The notes under the pieces were generated by a model. The model made no database searches. It was given only the letters and a program-made list of their open reading frames with translations, and was not told where the DNA came from. 64,000 bases of DNA from Niallia alba (GTDB lineage: Bacteria; Bacillota; Bacilli; Bacillales; Cytobacillaceae): NCBI RefSeq assembly GCF_012933555.1, contig NZ_JABBPK010000001.1, forward strand, positions 2,148,001 to 2,212,000. Reading direction: 5' to 3'. Below, in pieces: positions 31,641-41,433 of the stretch. The translations under genes were made by a program, and so were the position numbers. Each line of letters opens with the position of its first letter. The first letter of the stretch is position 1.

Positions 31641-31668
31641 TTGTTCTAGAAAAAGGCACCCTTATATT
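31641..31668 (+). promoter_or_regulatory. dapG promoter
   Basis: TTGTTC (31641-31646), 16 bases, TATATT (31663-31668), ~35 bases before the dapG start. Confidence 0.5.
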
Positions 31669-31702
31669 ACACTCTTTTAGAAAGTGTTCAGAGGTGTTTA
31701 TT

Positions 31703-32920
31703 GTGAAGATAATGGTTCAAAAATTTGGTGGAACATCGGTAAGAGATGAAAAAAGCCGAATTCAAGCAAAAGATCATATTAAAGATGCATTAAGTGAAGG
31801 GTATAAAGTAGTTGTAGTTGTTTCCGCAATGGGACGTAAAGGGGAGCCATACGCAACCGATACATTATTATCCTTAGTCGGTGGATCCGAATCGAGTATT
31901 AGCAGAAGGGAAAATGATTTGTTAATGTCGTGTGGCGAAATTATTTCTAGTGTAGTATTTACGCAGCTATTATTAGAAAATCAGATTTCTGCAACTTCAC
32001 TAACAGGTGCGCAAGCTGGCTTTAAGACAAATAATGATTTTACCAACGCAAGAATTATGGAAATGGATTGCAGCCGAATTCTGCAAGAGTTAGAGCATCA
32101 TGATGTCGTAGTAGTAGCTGGTTTCCAAGGAGCAGCACCAAATGGCGATATAACAACATTAGGTAGAGGCGGAAGTGATACTTCAGCAGCTGCTTTAGGA
32201 TCTGCACTTAATGCTGAATATATTGATATTTTTACAGACGTAGAAGGGATTATGACAGCTGATCCAAGAATTGCAGAAAATGCTCGTCCATTATCGGTTG
32301 TCACTTATTCAGAAGTATGTAATATGGCATACCAAGGGGCGAAAGTTATCCATCCACGAGCAGTAGAAATTGCTATGCAGGCAAAGGTGCCGATTCGAAT
32401 TCGTTCTACGTATTCTAAAGGTACTGGTACACTTGTTACATCAAGCAATCCAGAAAGCAGAGGCAGTGATATTAAAGAGAGACCTGTTACTGGCATAGCT
32501 CATGTAGCGAATGTAACACAAATTAAGGTATTTGCGAAAAAAGACCAATATGATTTGCAAGCACAAGTATTTAAAGCGATGGCTAATGAAGAAATTAGTG
32601 TAGACTTTATCAACATTTCACCAAACAGTGTCGTCTATACAGTTACAAATGAAATGACAAACAAAGCGATAGCTGTTCTTGAGAATATGGGTTATGAACC
32701 TGTTATTGAAAGAGAATGTGCAAAGGTATCCGTTGTTGGTGCTGGAATGGCCGGTGTACCTGGTGTCACATTTAAAATCGTTACAGCACTATCAAATAAA
32801 GGAATTAGAATTCTCCAATCAGCTGATAGCCATGCGACGATATGGGTACTTGTGAAACAGGATGATTTAGTAAGTGCTGTTAATGTATTGCATGATGCAT
32901 TTGAACTAGAGAAAGAATAG
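31703..32920 (+). CDS. dapG: Aspartokinase I (DapG type)
   Basis: Aspartate kinase phosphorylates aspartate, the first step to lysine, DAP and threonine. In B. subtilis the DapG isozyme is inhibited by meso-DAP. GTG 31703 is chosen 6 bases after AGAGGTG, giving MKIMVQKFGGTSVRDEK, 405 residues. The N-terminal kinase domain shows VQKFGGTSV, VVVSAMGRKG, TLGRGGSDTSAAAL and DVEGIMTADPR. The C-terminal tandem ACT domains start ~265 (VTQIKVFAKKDQYDLQ). dapA follows 52 bases later. Earlier GTG 31694 overlaps the ribosome site. Confidence 0.95.
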   Translation: MKIMVQKFGGTSVRDEKSRIQAKDHIKDALSEGYKVVVVVSAMGRKGEPYATDTLLSLVGGSESSISRRENDLLMSCGEIISSVVFTQLLLENQISATSLTGAQAGFKTNNDFTNARIMEMDCSRILQELEHHDVVVVAGFQGAAPNGDITTLGRGGSDTSAAALGSALNAEYIDIFTDVEGIMTADPRIAENARPLSVVTYSEVCNMAYQGAKVIHPRAVEIAMQAKVPIRIRSTYSKGTGTLVTSSNPESRGSDIKERPVTGIAHVANVTQIKVFAKKDQYDLQAQVFKAMANEEISVDFINISPNSVVYTVTNEMTNKAIAVLENMGYEPVIERECAKVSVVGAGMAGVPGVTFKIVTALSNKGIRILQSADSHATIWVLVKQDDLVSAVNVLHDAFELEKE

Positions 32921-32972
32921 AAAAGATACGATATAGATACGACGAGATCGAGATGAGAATAGGAGTGGAACG

Positions 32973-33836
32973 ATGGGTTTATTTGGTAGGGTGTCAACGG
33001 CCATGATTACACCATTTGATGCCAAGGGACATATAGATTTTCCAAAAACAACACAGTTAATTAATCATTTACTTGAAAACGGAACAGATTCTTTAGTGGT
33101 AGCTGGTACAACTGGAGAATCGCCAACATTATCCAAACAAGAGAAGATTGCTTTATTTAAACATGTGGTAAAGGTAGTGGAAAAGAGAGTTCCTATCATT
33201 GCAGGAACTGGCAGTTATAACACATATGAGTCCATCGAATTAACGAAACAAGCTGAACTTGCAGGCGTGGACGCGGTTATGGTAGTTGGACCATACTATA
33301 ACAAACCGAATCAAGAAGGCTTGTATCAACATATTAAAGCAGTTGCAGAATCTACAAAACTTCCCGTTATGATATATAATATTCCAGGTCGTTCTGTTGT
33401 TAATATTGAACCAGAAACTATTATTCGCTTGTCCGAAATTCAAAACATAGTAGCAGTAAAAGAAGCTAGCGGAAATTTGAATAAAATCACGAAAATTATT
33501 GCATCTACACCAGATGATTTTTATGTATACAGTGGAGATGATAGTTTGACATTGCCGTTGTTATCTGTAGGTGGAACTGGGGTAATCTCGGTTGCTTCTC
33601 ATGTAATCGGTAAGGAAATGCAAGAAATGGTAAGTACTTTTTTAGATGGAAAAATAGACGCTGCTTCTAAAATGCATCAAAAATTACTTCCTCTTATGTT
33701 AGCTTTATTTAAAGCACCTAACCCTGTTCCTGTCAAAACTGCACTGCAATTAAAAGGATTTGATGTTGGTTCAGTTCGTTTACCTTTAGTACCATTAACA
33801 GAGGAAGAACGAACAGAACTTGCAAGATTTTTATAA
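32973..33836 (+). CDS. dapA: 4-hydroxy-tetrahydrodipicolinate synthase
   Basis: DapA condenses pyruvate with aspartate semialdehyde, the committed step to DAP/lysine and to dipicolinate. 287 residues in one TIM barrel. Family marks are STAMITPFDAKGHIDF, GTTGESPTL (pyruvate pocket), VMVVGPYYNKPNQEGLYQH with the Tyr, and YNIPGRSVVNIEP. The Schiff-base Lys is in VAVKEASG (~163). ATG 32973 after ATAGGAGTGG. asd, dapG and dapA together lie next to dpaAB, a conserved sporulation-linked cluster. Confidence 0.97.
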   Translation: MGLFGRVSTAMITPFDAKGHIDFPKTTQLINHLLENGTDSLVVAGTTGESPTLSKQEKIALFKHVVKVVEKRVPIIAGTGSYNTYESIELTKQAELAGVDAVMVVGPYYNKPNQEGLYQHIKAVAESTKLPVMIYNIPGRSVVNIEPETIIRLSEIQNIVAVKEASGNLNKITKIIASTPDDFYVYSGDDSLTLPLLSVGGTGVISVASHVIGKEMQEMVSTFLDGKIDAASKMHQKLLPLMLALFKAPNPVPVKTALQLKGFDVGSVRLPLVPLTEEERTELARFL

Positions 33837-33938
33837 GTTATGTTAGCTTACGCTTATCCAAAATAATTTATAAAAATACGAAAATAATTTTGTGAATTTC
33901 CTTCATACCGATAAATAAGCTTTATTTAATGTATATGT

Positions 33939-34050
33939 GTCAGAAGAATTTAGCTCTCTCTTTTATTACGGGTAAGCCTGCAGCATACCATAAATTATGG
34001 TATTGCCATTGGTTATTCCTTCAGAGAATGCTAGCTCTTCTGACTTTTTT
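33939..34050 (+). promoter_or_regulatory. Large structured RNA ending in a terminator, upstream of permease
   Basis: GTCAGAAGA (33939-33947) pairs with TCTTCTGAC (34036-34044), followed by TTTTTT. Inside, TAGC/GCTA and TCTCT/AGAGA continue the stem. An apical palindrome ATACCATAA..TTATGGTAT (33985-34003) forms a second hairpin. It may simply end dapA, or it may be a regulated leader for the permease 125 bases downstream. No T-box or lysine-riboswitch consensus was recognised. Confidence 0.5.
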
Positions 34051-34174
34051 GTTGGATAGCATCACAAGAAAAGCTTGTTTCTAAACTTGTAATTGATTAT
34101 GATTGGATACATAGTGAATGTGCGAATGTAGAAGAAAATTTTAAAAGTAATGAGTGAAGTACGGAGGAGAAGAC

Positions 34175-35512
34175 ATGGCAAAAAATCAGTTACAGAAAAA
34201 TCTGTTGCCAAGACATATTAGTCTAATGGCAATGGGAGGAGCAATTGGAACAGGGATATTTAAAGGAAGCGGCGAAACAGTGTCTATTGCCGGCCCAGGC
34301 GTTATCTTTACATATATATTTGCTGGACTATTATTGCTTGTCGTAATGGGAAGTATTGCAGAAATGGCTATTATTTATCCGAATACTAATATGAAAGGTT
34401 TTATCGGGAAAGCTTTTGGTGATCGAATGGCGTTCATTATTGGCTGGATGTATTGCATTCTATGGCTTGCTGTATGCGTGATTGAAGTTGTTGTTGCTGG
34501 AAGCTTTTTGCAATATTGGCTGCCAGATATCCCGTTATGGATTTTAAGTATTATTTGTTCTGTTGTATTAATCGCAGTAAATACAATGAATGTTAAAAAT
34601 TATGGTGAATTTGAATTTTGGTTTGCAGGTATTAAAATTGGAATGATTATTCTCTTTATTATATTAGGAGCAGCGGTATTATTTGGAATCATTCCATCAG
34701 GAGAAACGAATTATTTGCAAAATTACACAGAGAATGGTGGATTTTTCCCAAATGGCTGGATGTCTGTTTTTTCAGCATTATTAATTGTTATGTTCTCCTA
34801 TGGTGGCTCTGAACTGATTGGAGTAACGGTAACAGAGGTAAAAGATGCAGACAAAATACTACCTAAAGTAATTAAAAGCTTTATTTTACGAATTATTTTA
34901 TTTTATACACTACCAATTCTAATTATTTGTGGACTAATTCCTTGGAACGAGCTAACAGAAGCTTCTAGTCCTTTCGTACAAGTACTTTCTATTTCCGGAT
35001 TGTCTGGCGCAGCACATATTATGAACTTTGTTTTAATTATTGCCGTGTTATCTGCAGCAAATTCGGGTATATATGGATGTACAAGAATGATGTATTCCCT
35101 TGCTATAGAAGGACAAGGTCCAAAGGCATTTAGTAAGGTAAATAAAAGTGGAGTACCTCTTTATAGTTTAATGGTTACAGCTGTTATTTTAATTGCAGGC
35201 TCTATGATTGCATTAGTGAAGCAAGATCAAGTATTCTCTTTATTAATGGCATTTCCAGGTTTTGTTGTATCGATTGTCTGGATAACGATATGTTTAGCGC
35301 AACTAAAGTTACGAAGATCTTATCCATTTCAGCCAAGCTTTAAAATTTGGGGTTATCCGTTTATTCCCATTTTTACGGTTATATGCTTAGCAATTATTAG
35401 TATTAGTTTCTTGTTCGATGAGGCAAACCGAATTAGTATTATGGCATGTTTAGCTTGTTTTGCAGTCGTAATATTTATTTCTATTTTTAAATTTCAGTCG
35501 AATAAGCGGTGA
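34175..35512 (+). CDS. Amino acid permease, APC superfamily
   Basis: A 445-residue membrane carrier with ~12 hydrophobic segments. The N-terminus HISLMAMGGAIGTGIFKGSGE (HISxxxxGGxIGTGLF-type) identifies the amino-acid transporter (AAT) family, likely proton symport of an amino acid. The substrate cannot be read from sequence; its relatives include AapA, RocE, YbxG and YvbW types. ATG 34175 after CGGAGGAG is preferred to GTG 34154. The gene is not part of the B. subtilis order here and is an insertion between dapA and rnjB, preceded by the structured region at 33939-34050. It has no clear terminator of its own. Confidence 0.88.
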   Translation: MAKNQLQKNLLPRHISLMAMGGAIGTGIFKGSGETVSIAGPGVIFTYIFAGLLLLVVMGSIAEMAIIYPNTNMKGFIGKAFGDRMAFIIGWMYCILWLAVCVIEVVVAGSFLQYWLPDIPLWILSIICSVVLIAVNTMNVKNYGEFEFWFAGIKIGMIILFIILGAAVLFGIIPSGETNYLQNYTENGGFFPNGWMSVFSALLIVMFSYGGSELIGVTVTEVKDADKILPKVIKSFILRIILFYTLPILIICGLIPWNELTEASSPFVQVLSISGLSGAAHIMNFVLIIAVLSAANSGIYGCTRMMYSLAIEGQGPKAFSKVNKSGVPLYSLMVTAVILIAGSMIALVKQDQVFSLLMAFPGFVVSIVWITICLAQLKLRRSYPFQPSFKIWGYPFIPIFTVICLAIISISFLFDEANRISIMACLACFAVVIFISIFKFQSNKR

Positions 35513-35629
35513 AAAATAAATAGTAATTTTCTATGGAAAAAGCCTATGAAATCAAGGTGGATACCAAAAGTAAACATCCCGATTTTTGGCAGAAAAAGCT
35601 CTTTCAAAAGGAAGATTTCATAAAATTGG

Positions 35630-35659
35630 TTGTAAACATTTTTAAACATCAAGTATAAT
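35630..35659 (+). promoter_or_regulatory. rnjB promoter
   Basis: TTGTAA (35630-35635), an 18-base spacer and perfect TATAAT (35654-35659), ~50 bases before the gene. Confidence 0.55.
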
Positions 35660-35713
35660 AATCATAACTGATCAATGGTCGGCTTAACTCAACATAGGAG
35701 GAAACAAAAAGTG

Positions 35714-37387
35714 ATGAAAAATGAAAAAATAAAGCTGGTCGCACTCGGTGGAGTGGGCGAGAACGGAAAAAATATGTTTGTAGTCGAAGTGGATGAAGAC
35801 ATATTTATAATTGATGCTGGCTTAATGTATCCACAAAATGAAATGTTGGGAATTGATATTGTTATTCCAGATATCACGTATTTAAAGCAAAACAAAGACA
35901 GAGTAAAAGGGATTTTCCTAACACATGCACATGAAGACCATATTGGAGGCTTATCTTATATTTTAAGAGATTTGGATGTTCCAGTTTACACGACGCTTTT
36001 AACAGCTGAACTGACAAAGGAAAAGATGAAAGAGCAGGACTTCAAAGGACAAGCACAATTTGAAATTGTTACCTCTAAATCCGTTCTAACATTTGCTTCC
36101 TCAAAGGTGTCCTTCTTTAAGACGAATCATAGTATCCCTGATAGTATTGGGATCGTTATCCATACATCAGAAGGCGCAATTGTACATACTGGGGATTTCA
36201 AATTCGACCAGACGGCAAGTGATTTATATAAGCCAGAATATGGTGAGATGGCAAAGATAGGCGAAGAGGGAGTATTAGCTTTACTTTCTGATAGTACGAA
36301 TGCAGATAAACCAGGTTATTCTACAACTGACTTTATTGTAACACAAAGCTTAATTGAAGCATTTTTACACACAAAGGGTCGTATCATTGCTGCATGTTTT
36401 GCTACTGACTTAAATCGAATCCAGCATATAATTGATGCTGCAGAAAAAACAAATCGTAAAGTCGCAATTATTGGCAAGAATTTGCAAAGAGTATTACAAA
36501 TTGCCTTAAAGCATAACTATTTGTTAGTGAACGAAGAAACAATCGTTTCCTATAATGAGCTTCAAACATATTCACAAGACCAAATGGTAATCATTACAAC
36601 TGGCACAAAAGGGGAACCTATTGAAGCACTGCAAAAGATGGTAAAGAAAAATCAGAAACAAGCAAGCATTATGGAAGGAGATACTGTTTTATTTGCAGCG
36701 TCTTCCTTCTTAGGAAGCGAAGTATTTGTTGGAAAAACAATCGATAAACTATATCGAGCAGGTGCAACACTACTTGCAGGCTATAAAACATTCAATAGCT
36801 CCAATCATGGCAGCCAAGAAGAGTTAAAATTCATGATTAATATGATGAAGCCTAAATTCTTTTTGCCAATCCATGGAGAGTACCGTGTATTAAAAGCGCA
36901 TGAGAAAATTGCGATTGAATGCGGAATAGCTCCGCAAAATATTTATCTTCCTGAACAAGGAGAGGTTCTTGAATATAAGGAAGATACGCTCCGTGTTGGC
37001 GGCAAGATTCCAGCAGGAAATGTTTTAATTGACGGCAGCGGTGTTGGAGATGTTGGAAATATTGTCTTAAGAGATCGTAAGCTACTATCTCAGGATGGTA
37101 TTTTAACGGTTGTCATAACGTTAAATAAGGCGGAAAGAAAGATTTCTGCTGGTCCAGAAATTATTACACGAGGCTTTGTATATGTTCGTGAATCAGAAAA
37201 GTTATTAGAAGAAGCTTCTGACCGAGTAAGAGATATTGTGGAAAAAAGTATCAGCAAGGATAGCTTTGATTGGACTGGAATCAAGCAAGATATACGAGAT
37301 ACATTAAACCAGTTCCTTTATGAAAAAACAAAACGCAGACCGATGATCTTGCCAATTATTATGGAAGTAAAACCGGCTAGAAAATAA
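35714..37387 (+). CDS. rnjB: Ribonuclease J (RNase J2 by position)
   Basis: RNase J is a beta-CASP metallo-beta-lactamase nuclease with 5'-3' exo- and endonuclease activity. It acts in mRNA decay and rRNA maturation. 557 residues from ATG 35714 (GTG 35711 possible; ribosome site ATAGGAGG). The place between dapA and tepA is that of B. subtilis rnjB. The metal motif is complete: HAHEDHIGG (~74-82), NHSIPDS, HTGDFKFD and PIHGEYR. As I recall, B. subtilis J2 has a degenerate HGHDEN motif, so this homologue should be catalytically competent. A C-terminal domain follows ~450. Confidence 0.94.
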   Translation: MKNEKIKLVALGGVGENGKNMFVVEVDEDIFIIDAGLMYPQNEMLGIDIVIPDITYLKQNKDRVKGIFLTHAHEDHIGGLSYILRDLDVPVYTTLLTAELTKEKMKEQDFKGQAQFEIVTSKSVLTFASSKVSFFKTNHSIPDSIGIVIHTSEGAIVHTGDFKFDQTASDLYKPEYGEMAKIGEEGVLALLSDSTNADKPGYSTTDFIVTQSLIEAFLHTKGRIIAACFATDLNRIQHIIDAAEKTNRKVAIIGKNLQRVLQIALKHNYLLVNEETIVSYNELQTYSQDQMVIITTGTKGEPIEALQKMVKKNQKQASIMEGDTVLFAASSFLGSEVFVGKTIDKLYRAGATLLAGYKTFNSSNHGSQEELKFMINMMKPKFFLPIHGEYRVLKAHEKIAIECGIAPQNIYLPEQGEVLEYKEDTLRVGGKIPAGNVLIDGSGVGDVGNIVLRDRKLLSQDGILTVVITLNKAERKISAGPEIITRGFVYVRESEKLLEEASDRVRDIVEKSISKDSFDWTGIKQDIRDTLNQFLYEKTKRRPMILPIIMEVKPARK

Positions 37388-37392
37388 TACAC

Positions 37393-37440
37393 ACAACCGT
37401 CTTTATCGATTGAATACATTGGTAAGACGGTTGTTTTTTA
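37393..37440 (+). terminator. Terminator after rnjB
   Basis: ACAACCGTCTT (37393-37403) pairs perfectly with AAGACGGTTGT (37424-37434), followed by TTTTTT. Confidence 0.9.
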
Positions 37441-37629
37441 TGCATTCAGACAGTTGATTAACATTTTATTACTCGGATGTGAATGCAAAAATTAAAAGCA
37501 ACACCGTAAAATAATATTCTTTCATTTCGATAGTAAATGTGGTGAATTGTCTTTTCGATTTCAGCCGCATGAAATAGTGATTCTCGCTTCATACTAAGAC
37601 TATTATGGTTTTTAGGAAGGGAGAACTTT

Positions 37630-38370
37630 ATGGTTTCAGTAAATAATAATAACGCTCAACCTGAGGAACAGCCGAAAGAGGATAAACCATCTAGCTTAAT
37701 GGAAAAAATCCAACAGTTGGGACAAACAAATGTACCGCAGCTATCTCAGGATTCCAAAATACATTGTTTAACGATTGTTGGTCAAATTGAAGGACATTTA
37801 CAATTACCACCGCAAAATAAAACAACGAAATATGAGCATCTAATTCCCCAAATTGTAGCAATCGAGCAAAACCCGAAAATTGAAGGGGTACTTGTTATTT
37901 TAAATACTGTTGGGGGCGATGTAGAAGCTGGATTAGCTATTTCTGAAATGCTTGCTTCTCTTTCTAAACCAACTGTTTCCTTAGTATTAGGAGGAGGGCA
38001 TTCAATCGGTGTTCCAATTGCTGTGTCCTGTGATCATTCTTATATTGCAGAAACAGCAACAATGACGATTCATCCAATCCGCTTGACAGGTCTCGTTATC
38101 GGGGTCCCACAAACATTCGAATACTTAGATAAAATGCAAGAGAGAGTCGTTAACTTTGTAACAAAACATTCCAAAATTAGTGAAGAAAATTTTAAAGACT
38201 TAATGTTTGCTAAAGGAAATCTAACAAGAGATATCGGGACAAATGTAATTGGAAGTGATGCTGTTACTTCTGGACTTATTGACTCTGTTGGCGGCGTAGG
38301 AGATGCTATGAAAAAGCTAAATGAATTGATTGATGCCAATAAAGAACAGAATGAAGGGATTATTCAATGA
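37630..38370 (+). CDS. tepA: TepA, ClpP-like peptidase
   Basis: TepA is a cytosolic ClpP/crotonase-fold serine peptidase family member, proposed to help degrade signal peptides or translocation remnants. 246 residues. The ClpP-like core begins near 45 with [13 protein letters not shown]. It has [20 protein letters not shown] and the nucleophile elbow GGGHSIGVP (~118-126), then [11 protein letters not shown] containing the His. ATG 37630 after GGAAGGGAG. The stop overlaps ylzJ by 4 bases. The 242-base gap upstream holds the rnjB terminator and no recognised gene. Confidence 0.9.
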   Translation: MVSVNNNNAQPEEQPKEDKPSSLMEKIQQLGQTNVPQLSQDSKIHCLTIVGQIEGHLQLPPQNKTTKYEHLIPQIVAIEQNPKIEGVLVILNTVGGDVEAGLAISEMLASLSKPTVSLVLGGGHSIGVPIAVSCDHSYIAETATMTIHPIRLTGLVIGVPQTFEYLDKMQERVVNFVTKHSKISEENFKDLMFAKGNLTRDIGTNVIGSDAVTSGLIDSVGGVGDAMKKLNELIDANKEQNEGIIQ

Positions 38371-38579
38371 TTATGTATACAATGATGCCTGAAGAATTAA
38401 TTTTCCCAATGAGTCAAGACATCTATGAAAGACAACAAGTTATTCAGTATAACGGTATACCTTTATTAGTGGCTAGAAATGAGTCAAATGAATTTGAAGT
38501 CATTAGAGTACTTAGCACCGATCCAAATCATTATCTGCATACAGAAATGCAACCAGGAGCAAAAATTCCAACAATTTAA
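38367..38579 (+). CDS. ylzJ: YlzJ-like protein
   Basis: A 70-residue protein, the same length as B. subtilis YlzJ and in the same place between tepA and spoIIIE. ATG 38367 overlaps the tepA stop (ATGA); a second ATG at 38373 is possible. The sequence [12 protein letters not shown]..., a middle strand-rich [15 protein letters not shown] and a C-terminal [17 protein letters not shown] fit the family. The function is unknown. Coupled translation with tepA suggests a shared role. Confidence 0.85.
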   Translation: MIMYTMMPEELIFPMSQDIYERQQVIQYNGIPLLVARNESNEFEVIRVLSTDPNHYLHTEMQPGAKIPTI

Positions 38580-38666
38580 TGGCTTTTTATCTGAAAAAGT
38601 CGATTAGAGGGAATGATAAGGAGAGAAACTTACTTTGAAATTTGATTTATTAGCAAATTTGGGAAG

Positions 38667-38823
38667 ATATCAGCCAAAACAGGCAGCAAGTCAGCCAACC
38701 GAACGAGATATCAGCCAAAGCAGGCAGCAAATCAGCCAAACGAGCGAGATATCAGCCAAAGCAGACAGCAAATCAGCCAACCGAACGAGATATCAGCCAA
38801 AGCAGACAGCAAATCAGCCAAAC
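38667..38823. repeat. 41-bp tandem repeat, about 3.8 units
   Basis: Units start at 38667, 38708, 38749 and 38790, each beginning ATATCAGCCAAA and containing a second TCAGCCAA. An open frame 38635-38904 (89 codons, TTG start after AAGGAGAG) runs through it. Because 41 is not a multiple of three, each unit is read in a different frame (RYQPKQ.., DISQSRQ.., ISAKADS.., RYQPKQ..). A true repeat protein is therefore unlikely, though a short peptide cannot be excluded. Confidence 0.9.
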
Positions 38824-38908
38824 CAAAAAACGCAACAGCAAACATCCGCCTTCTATCAACAGCAAAGGATAAAAAAACCTACTGATAGAAGTTTCGCTTT
38901 ATAAACTA

Positions 38909-38959
38909 TGATATAATATAGTAATCAATAAAGAAGCAGCCTTAGGCTGCTTCTTTATT
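38909..38959 (+). promoter_or_regulatory. Extended -10 promoter followed by perfect hairpin before spoIIIE
   Basis: TGATATAAT (38909-38917) is a full extended -10. Immediately downstream AATAAAGAAGCAGCC (38927-38941) and GGCTGCTTCTTTATT (38945-38959) form a 15-bp stem with loop TTA. The right arm is T-rich but has no long T run after it. It could be a terminator for ylzJ or part of the spoIIIE leader. Confidence 0.5.
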
Positions 38960-38998
38960 ACAAATGAGGAAGATAATTTTAAATATTAGGTGATCAAG

Positions 38999-41335
38999 AT
39001 GGCTAAAAGAAAAAAAAGAAAAACAAGAAAAAAACAACATCTTAAATTAACGATACAATATGAACTAACAGCTCTCGTCATAATGGCATTAAGTTTTATC
39101 TCTATTCTTAAACTAGGTGCCGTAGGAGCAACAATGGTTTCTTTTTTCCGTTTCTTTTTCGGAGAGTGGTATATGCTTTGCCTAATTGGGCTAATCGTAT
39201 ACGGTGGTTATTTAATGTGGAAGCGAGAAAAGCCTTATATGTTCCATACAAAATTAAATGGCATTTATTTGATTGTTAGTGCCGTTTTGTTACTCAGTCA
39301 TGTGACACTATTTAAGTTGCTTGCAAGTCAAGGCAATTTTACGAATCCAAGTGTGATTTATAATACTTGGGAATTATTTTGGATGGAAGTAGAAAAGCAG
39401 GCAACGAATATTGATTTAGGCGGTGGAATGATCGGTGCCGTTTTGTTTGCCCTCTTCCACTATTTATTCGATACGGTAGGTACACAGATTATAAGTTTTA
39501 TTGTGATTATGATTGGTTTTATCTTGCTTACAGGTAAAACTTTAAGTGGTGCCTTTAAAAAAGTATTATCAAGTATTTGGAATTTTACTCAAGATCAATG
39601 GGCTGCTTTTGTGCAAGATATGAAAGATTGGAAAGAATCTATCCAAAAAAATAAAGAAAAACGCAAAGCAGACAAACAGGCAAGGAGAGAGAATAATCAG
39701 CGTGAGCAAAATACAACTCCAGCCATCATCGTGAATCCTTCATCTCAAGAGGAAGAAGCCTACATACAAGAGCCAATCATTAATACTTTTGCGGAAAGAG
39801 CATACCAAGATGAGCCCATTCCGGAAGATTCTGTTGTAGAACCAATGGACGAGCCGTTAGATGAGGGGGATGTTGTCCCAATTACTTTTACGGAAGTGGA
39901 GAATAAAGATTATGAGCTTCCTCCTTTAAAACTATTAAAGCTGCCAAGAAAGGCAGATCAAAGTGGTGAATATGAGCAAATTCATGCAAATGCTGCTAAA
40001 TTAGAAAGAACATTCCATAGTTTTGGAGTAAAAGCGAGAGTAACAGAGGTACATTTAGGACCAGCAGTTACAAAGTATGAAGTTCATCCAAGCGAAGGGG
40101 TAAAAGTAAGTAAAATAGTCAATTTAAGTGATGATTTAGCATTAGCGCTAGCAGCGAAAGATATTAGGATCGAGGCACCAATCCCAGGGAAATCTGCTAT
40201 TGGGATTGAAGTGCCAAACTCAGAAGTCGCAGTAGTTTCGCTAAGAGAAGTTTTAGAATCAAGTAAAAATGATAAACCTGATTCTAAGTTGATGATCGCG
40301 TTTGGACGGGACATTACAGGAGAAGCAGTATGTGCTGAATTAAATAAGATGCCCCATTTACTTGTTGCTGGAGCAACAGGAAGCGGGAAAAGTGTCTGCA
40401 TTAATGGGATCATTACAAGTATTTTAATGAGAGCAAAGCCACATGAAGTGAAACTAATGATGATTGACCCGAAAATGGTTGAATTAAATGTCTATAATGG
40501 TATTCCTCATTTACTTGCACCAGTTGTAACCAATCCGAAAAAAGCATCGCAAGCATTGATGAAGGTCGTCAGTGAAATGGAGCGGAGATACGATTTATTC
40601 TCTCATACAGGGACAAGAAATATTGAAGGATACAACGAATATATCAAACGCTATAATGCAGAAGAACAGGAAAAGCAGCCCCTTCTGCCATTTATTGTTG
40701 TGATTGTGGACGAGCTTGCTGACTTAATGATGGTAGCCTCATCTGATGTAGAAGATGCCATTACAAGGCTTGCCCAGATGGCGCGTGCCGCTGGAATCCA
40801 TTTAATCATTGCAACTCAGCGTCCATCTGTTGATGTTATTACAGGAGTTATAAAAGCTAATATTCCATCCAGAATTGCTTTTGCCGTTTCCTCTCAGACC
40901 GATTCTCGTACTATTTTAGATATGGGAGGAGCAGAGAAGCTACTAGGAAGAGGAGATATGCTATTCTTCCCTTATGGTGCAAGTAAACCGGTTAGGGTAC
41001 AAGGTGCATTCTTATCTGATGAAGAAGTAGAAGAAGTAGTCGATTTCGTTATTGGACAGCAGAAGGCACAATACCAGGAAGAAATGATCCCAGATGAAAT
41101 TGTCGAAGTCACAGGAGCAGTCGAAGATGAGCTGTATAACGACGCAGTTGAATTAATAGTCGAAATGCAAACAGCGTCTGTTAGCATGTTACAAAGAAGA
41201 TTTCGTATTGGCTATACGAGAGCAGCAAGATTAATTGACGAAATGGAAGCCCGCGGGGTAGTTGGACCATATGAGGGTAGTAAACCTAGAACCGTCCTCA
41301 TTTCAAAAGGGCCAGAAGAAATGAATATACAATAA
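38999..41335 (+). CDS. spoIIIE: DNA translocase SpoIIIE/FtsK
   Basis: A membrane-anchored hexameric motor that pumps the chromosome into the forespore. 778 residues from ATG 38999 (GTG 38990 is upstream). After a Lys/Arg-rich start there are about four membrane helices (~25-190), an acidic linker (~230-300), then the motor. Walker A is GATGSGKSV (~460) and Walker B is [12 protein letters not shown] (~570), with the ATQRPS element following. The C-terminal gamma domain ([36 protein letters not shown]) reads oriented DNA motifs. The position after ylzJ matches B. subtilis spoIIIE. A terminator follows at 41434. Confidence 0.96.
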   Translation: MAKRKKRKTRKKQHLKLTIQYELTALVIMALSFISILKLGAVGATMVSFFRFFFGEWYMLCLIGLIVYGGYLMWKREKPYMFHTKLNGIYLIVSAVLLLSHVTLFKLLASQGNFTNPSVIYNTWELFWMEVEKQATNIDLGGGMIGAVLFALFHYLFDTVGTQIISFIVIMIGFILLTGKTLSGAFKKVLSSIWNFTQDQWAAFVQDMKDWKESIQKNKEKRKADKQARRENNQREQNTTPAIIVNPSSQEEEAYIQEPIINTFAERAYQDEPIPEDSVVEPMDEPLDEGDVVPITFTEVENKDYELPPLKLLKLPRKADQSGEYEQIHANAAKLERTFHSFGVKARVTEVHLGPAVTKYEVHPSEGVKVSKIVNLSDDLALALAAKDIRIEAPIPGKSAIGIEVPNSEVAVVSLREVLESSKNDKPDSKLMIAFGRDITGEAVCAELNKMPHLLVAGATGSGKSVCINGIITSILMRAKPHEVKLMMIDPKMVELNVYNGIPHLLAPVVTNPKKASQALMKVVSEMERRYDLFSHTGTRNIEGYNEYIKRYNAEEQEKQPLLPFIVVIVDELADLMMVASSDVEDAITRLAQMARAAGIHLIIATQRPSVDVITGVIKANIPSRIAFAVSSQTDSRTILDMGGAEKLLGRGDMLFFPYGASKPVRVQGAFLSDEEVEEVVDFVIGQQKAQYQEEMIPDEIVEVTGAVEDELYNDAVELIVEMQTASVSMLQRRFRIGYTRAARLIDEMEARGVVGPYEGSKPRTVLISKGPEEMNIQ

Positions 41336-41433
41336 AATATAAATATGAATTAGTATGCATGAATAGAAATGATCCATATTTAAATATAAAGAACTCTATT
41401 GAAATGTATAGTAAATAATCATATTTAACAAAG

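Noticed and set aside
31338-31702. Lysine riboswitch upstream of dapG
   Set aside because: The conserved lysine-box sequence blocks were not found, and a separate promoter lies after the hairpins.
33837-34174. T-box leader for the amino acid permease
   Set aside because: There is structure, but no T-box sequence or specifier-loop pattern could be recognised.
38667-38823. CRISPR-like array of regularly spaced repeats
   Set aside because: The units are contiguous 41-mers with no unique spacers and no cas genes nearby. It is a simple tandem repeat.
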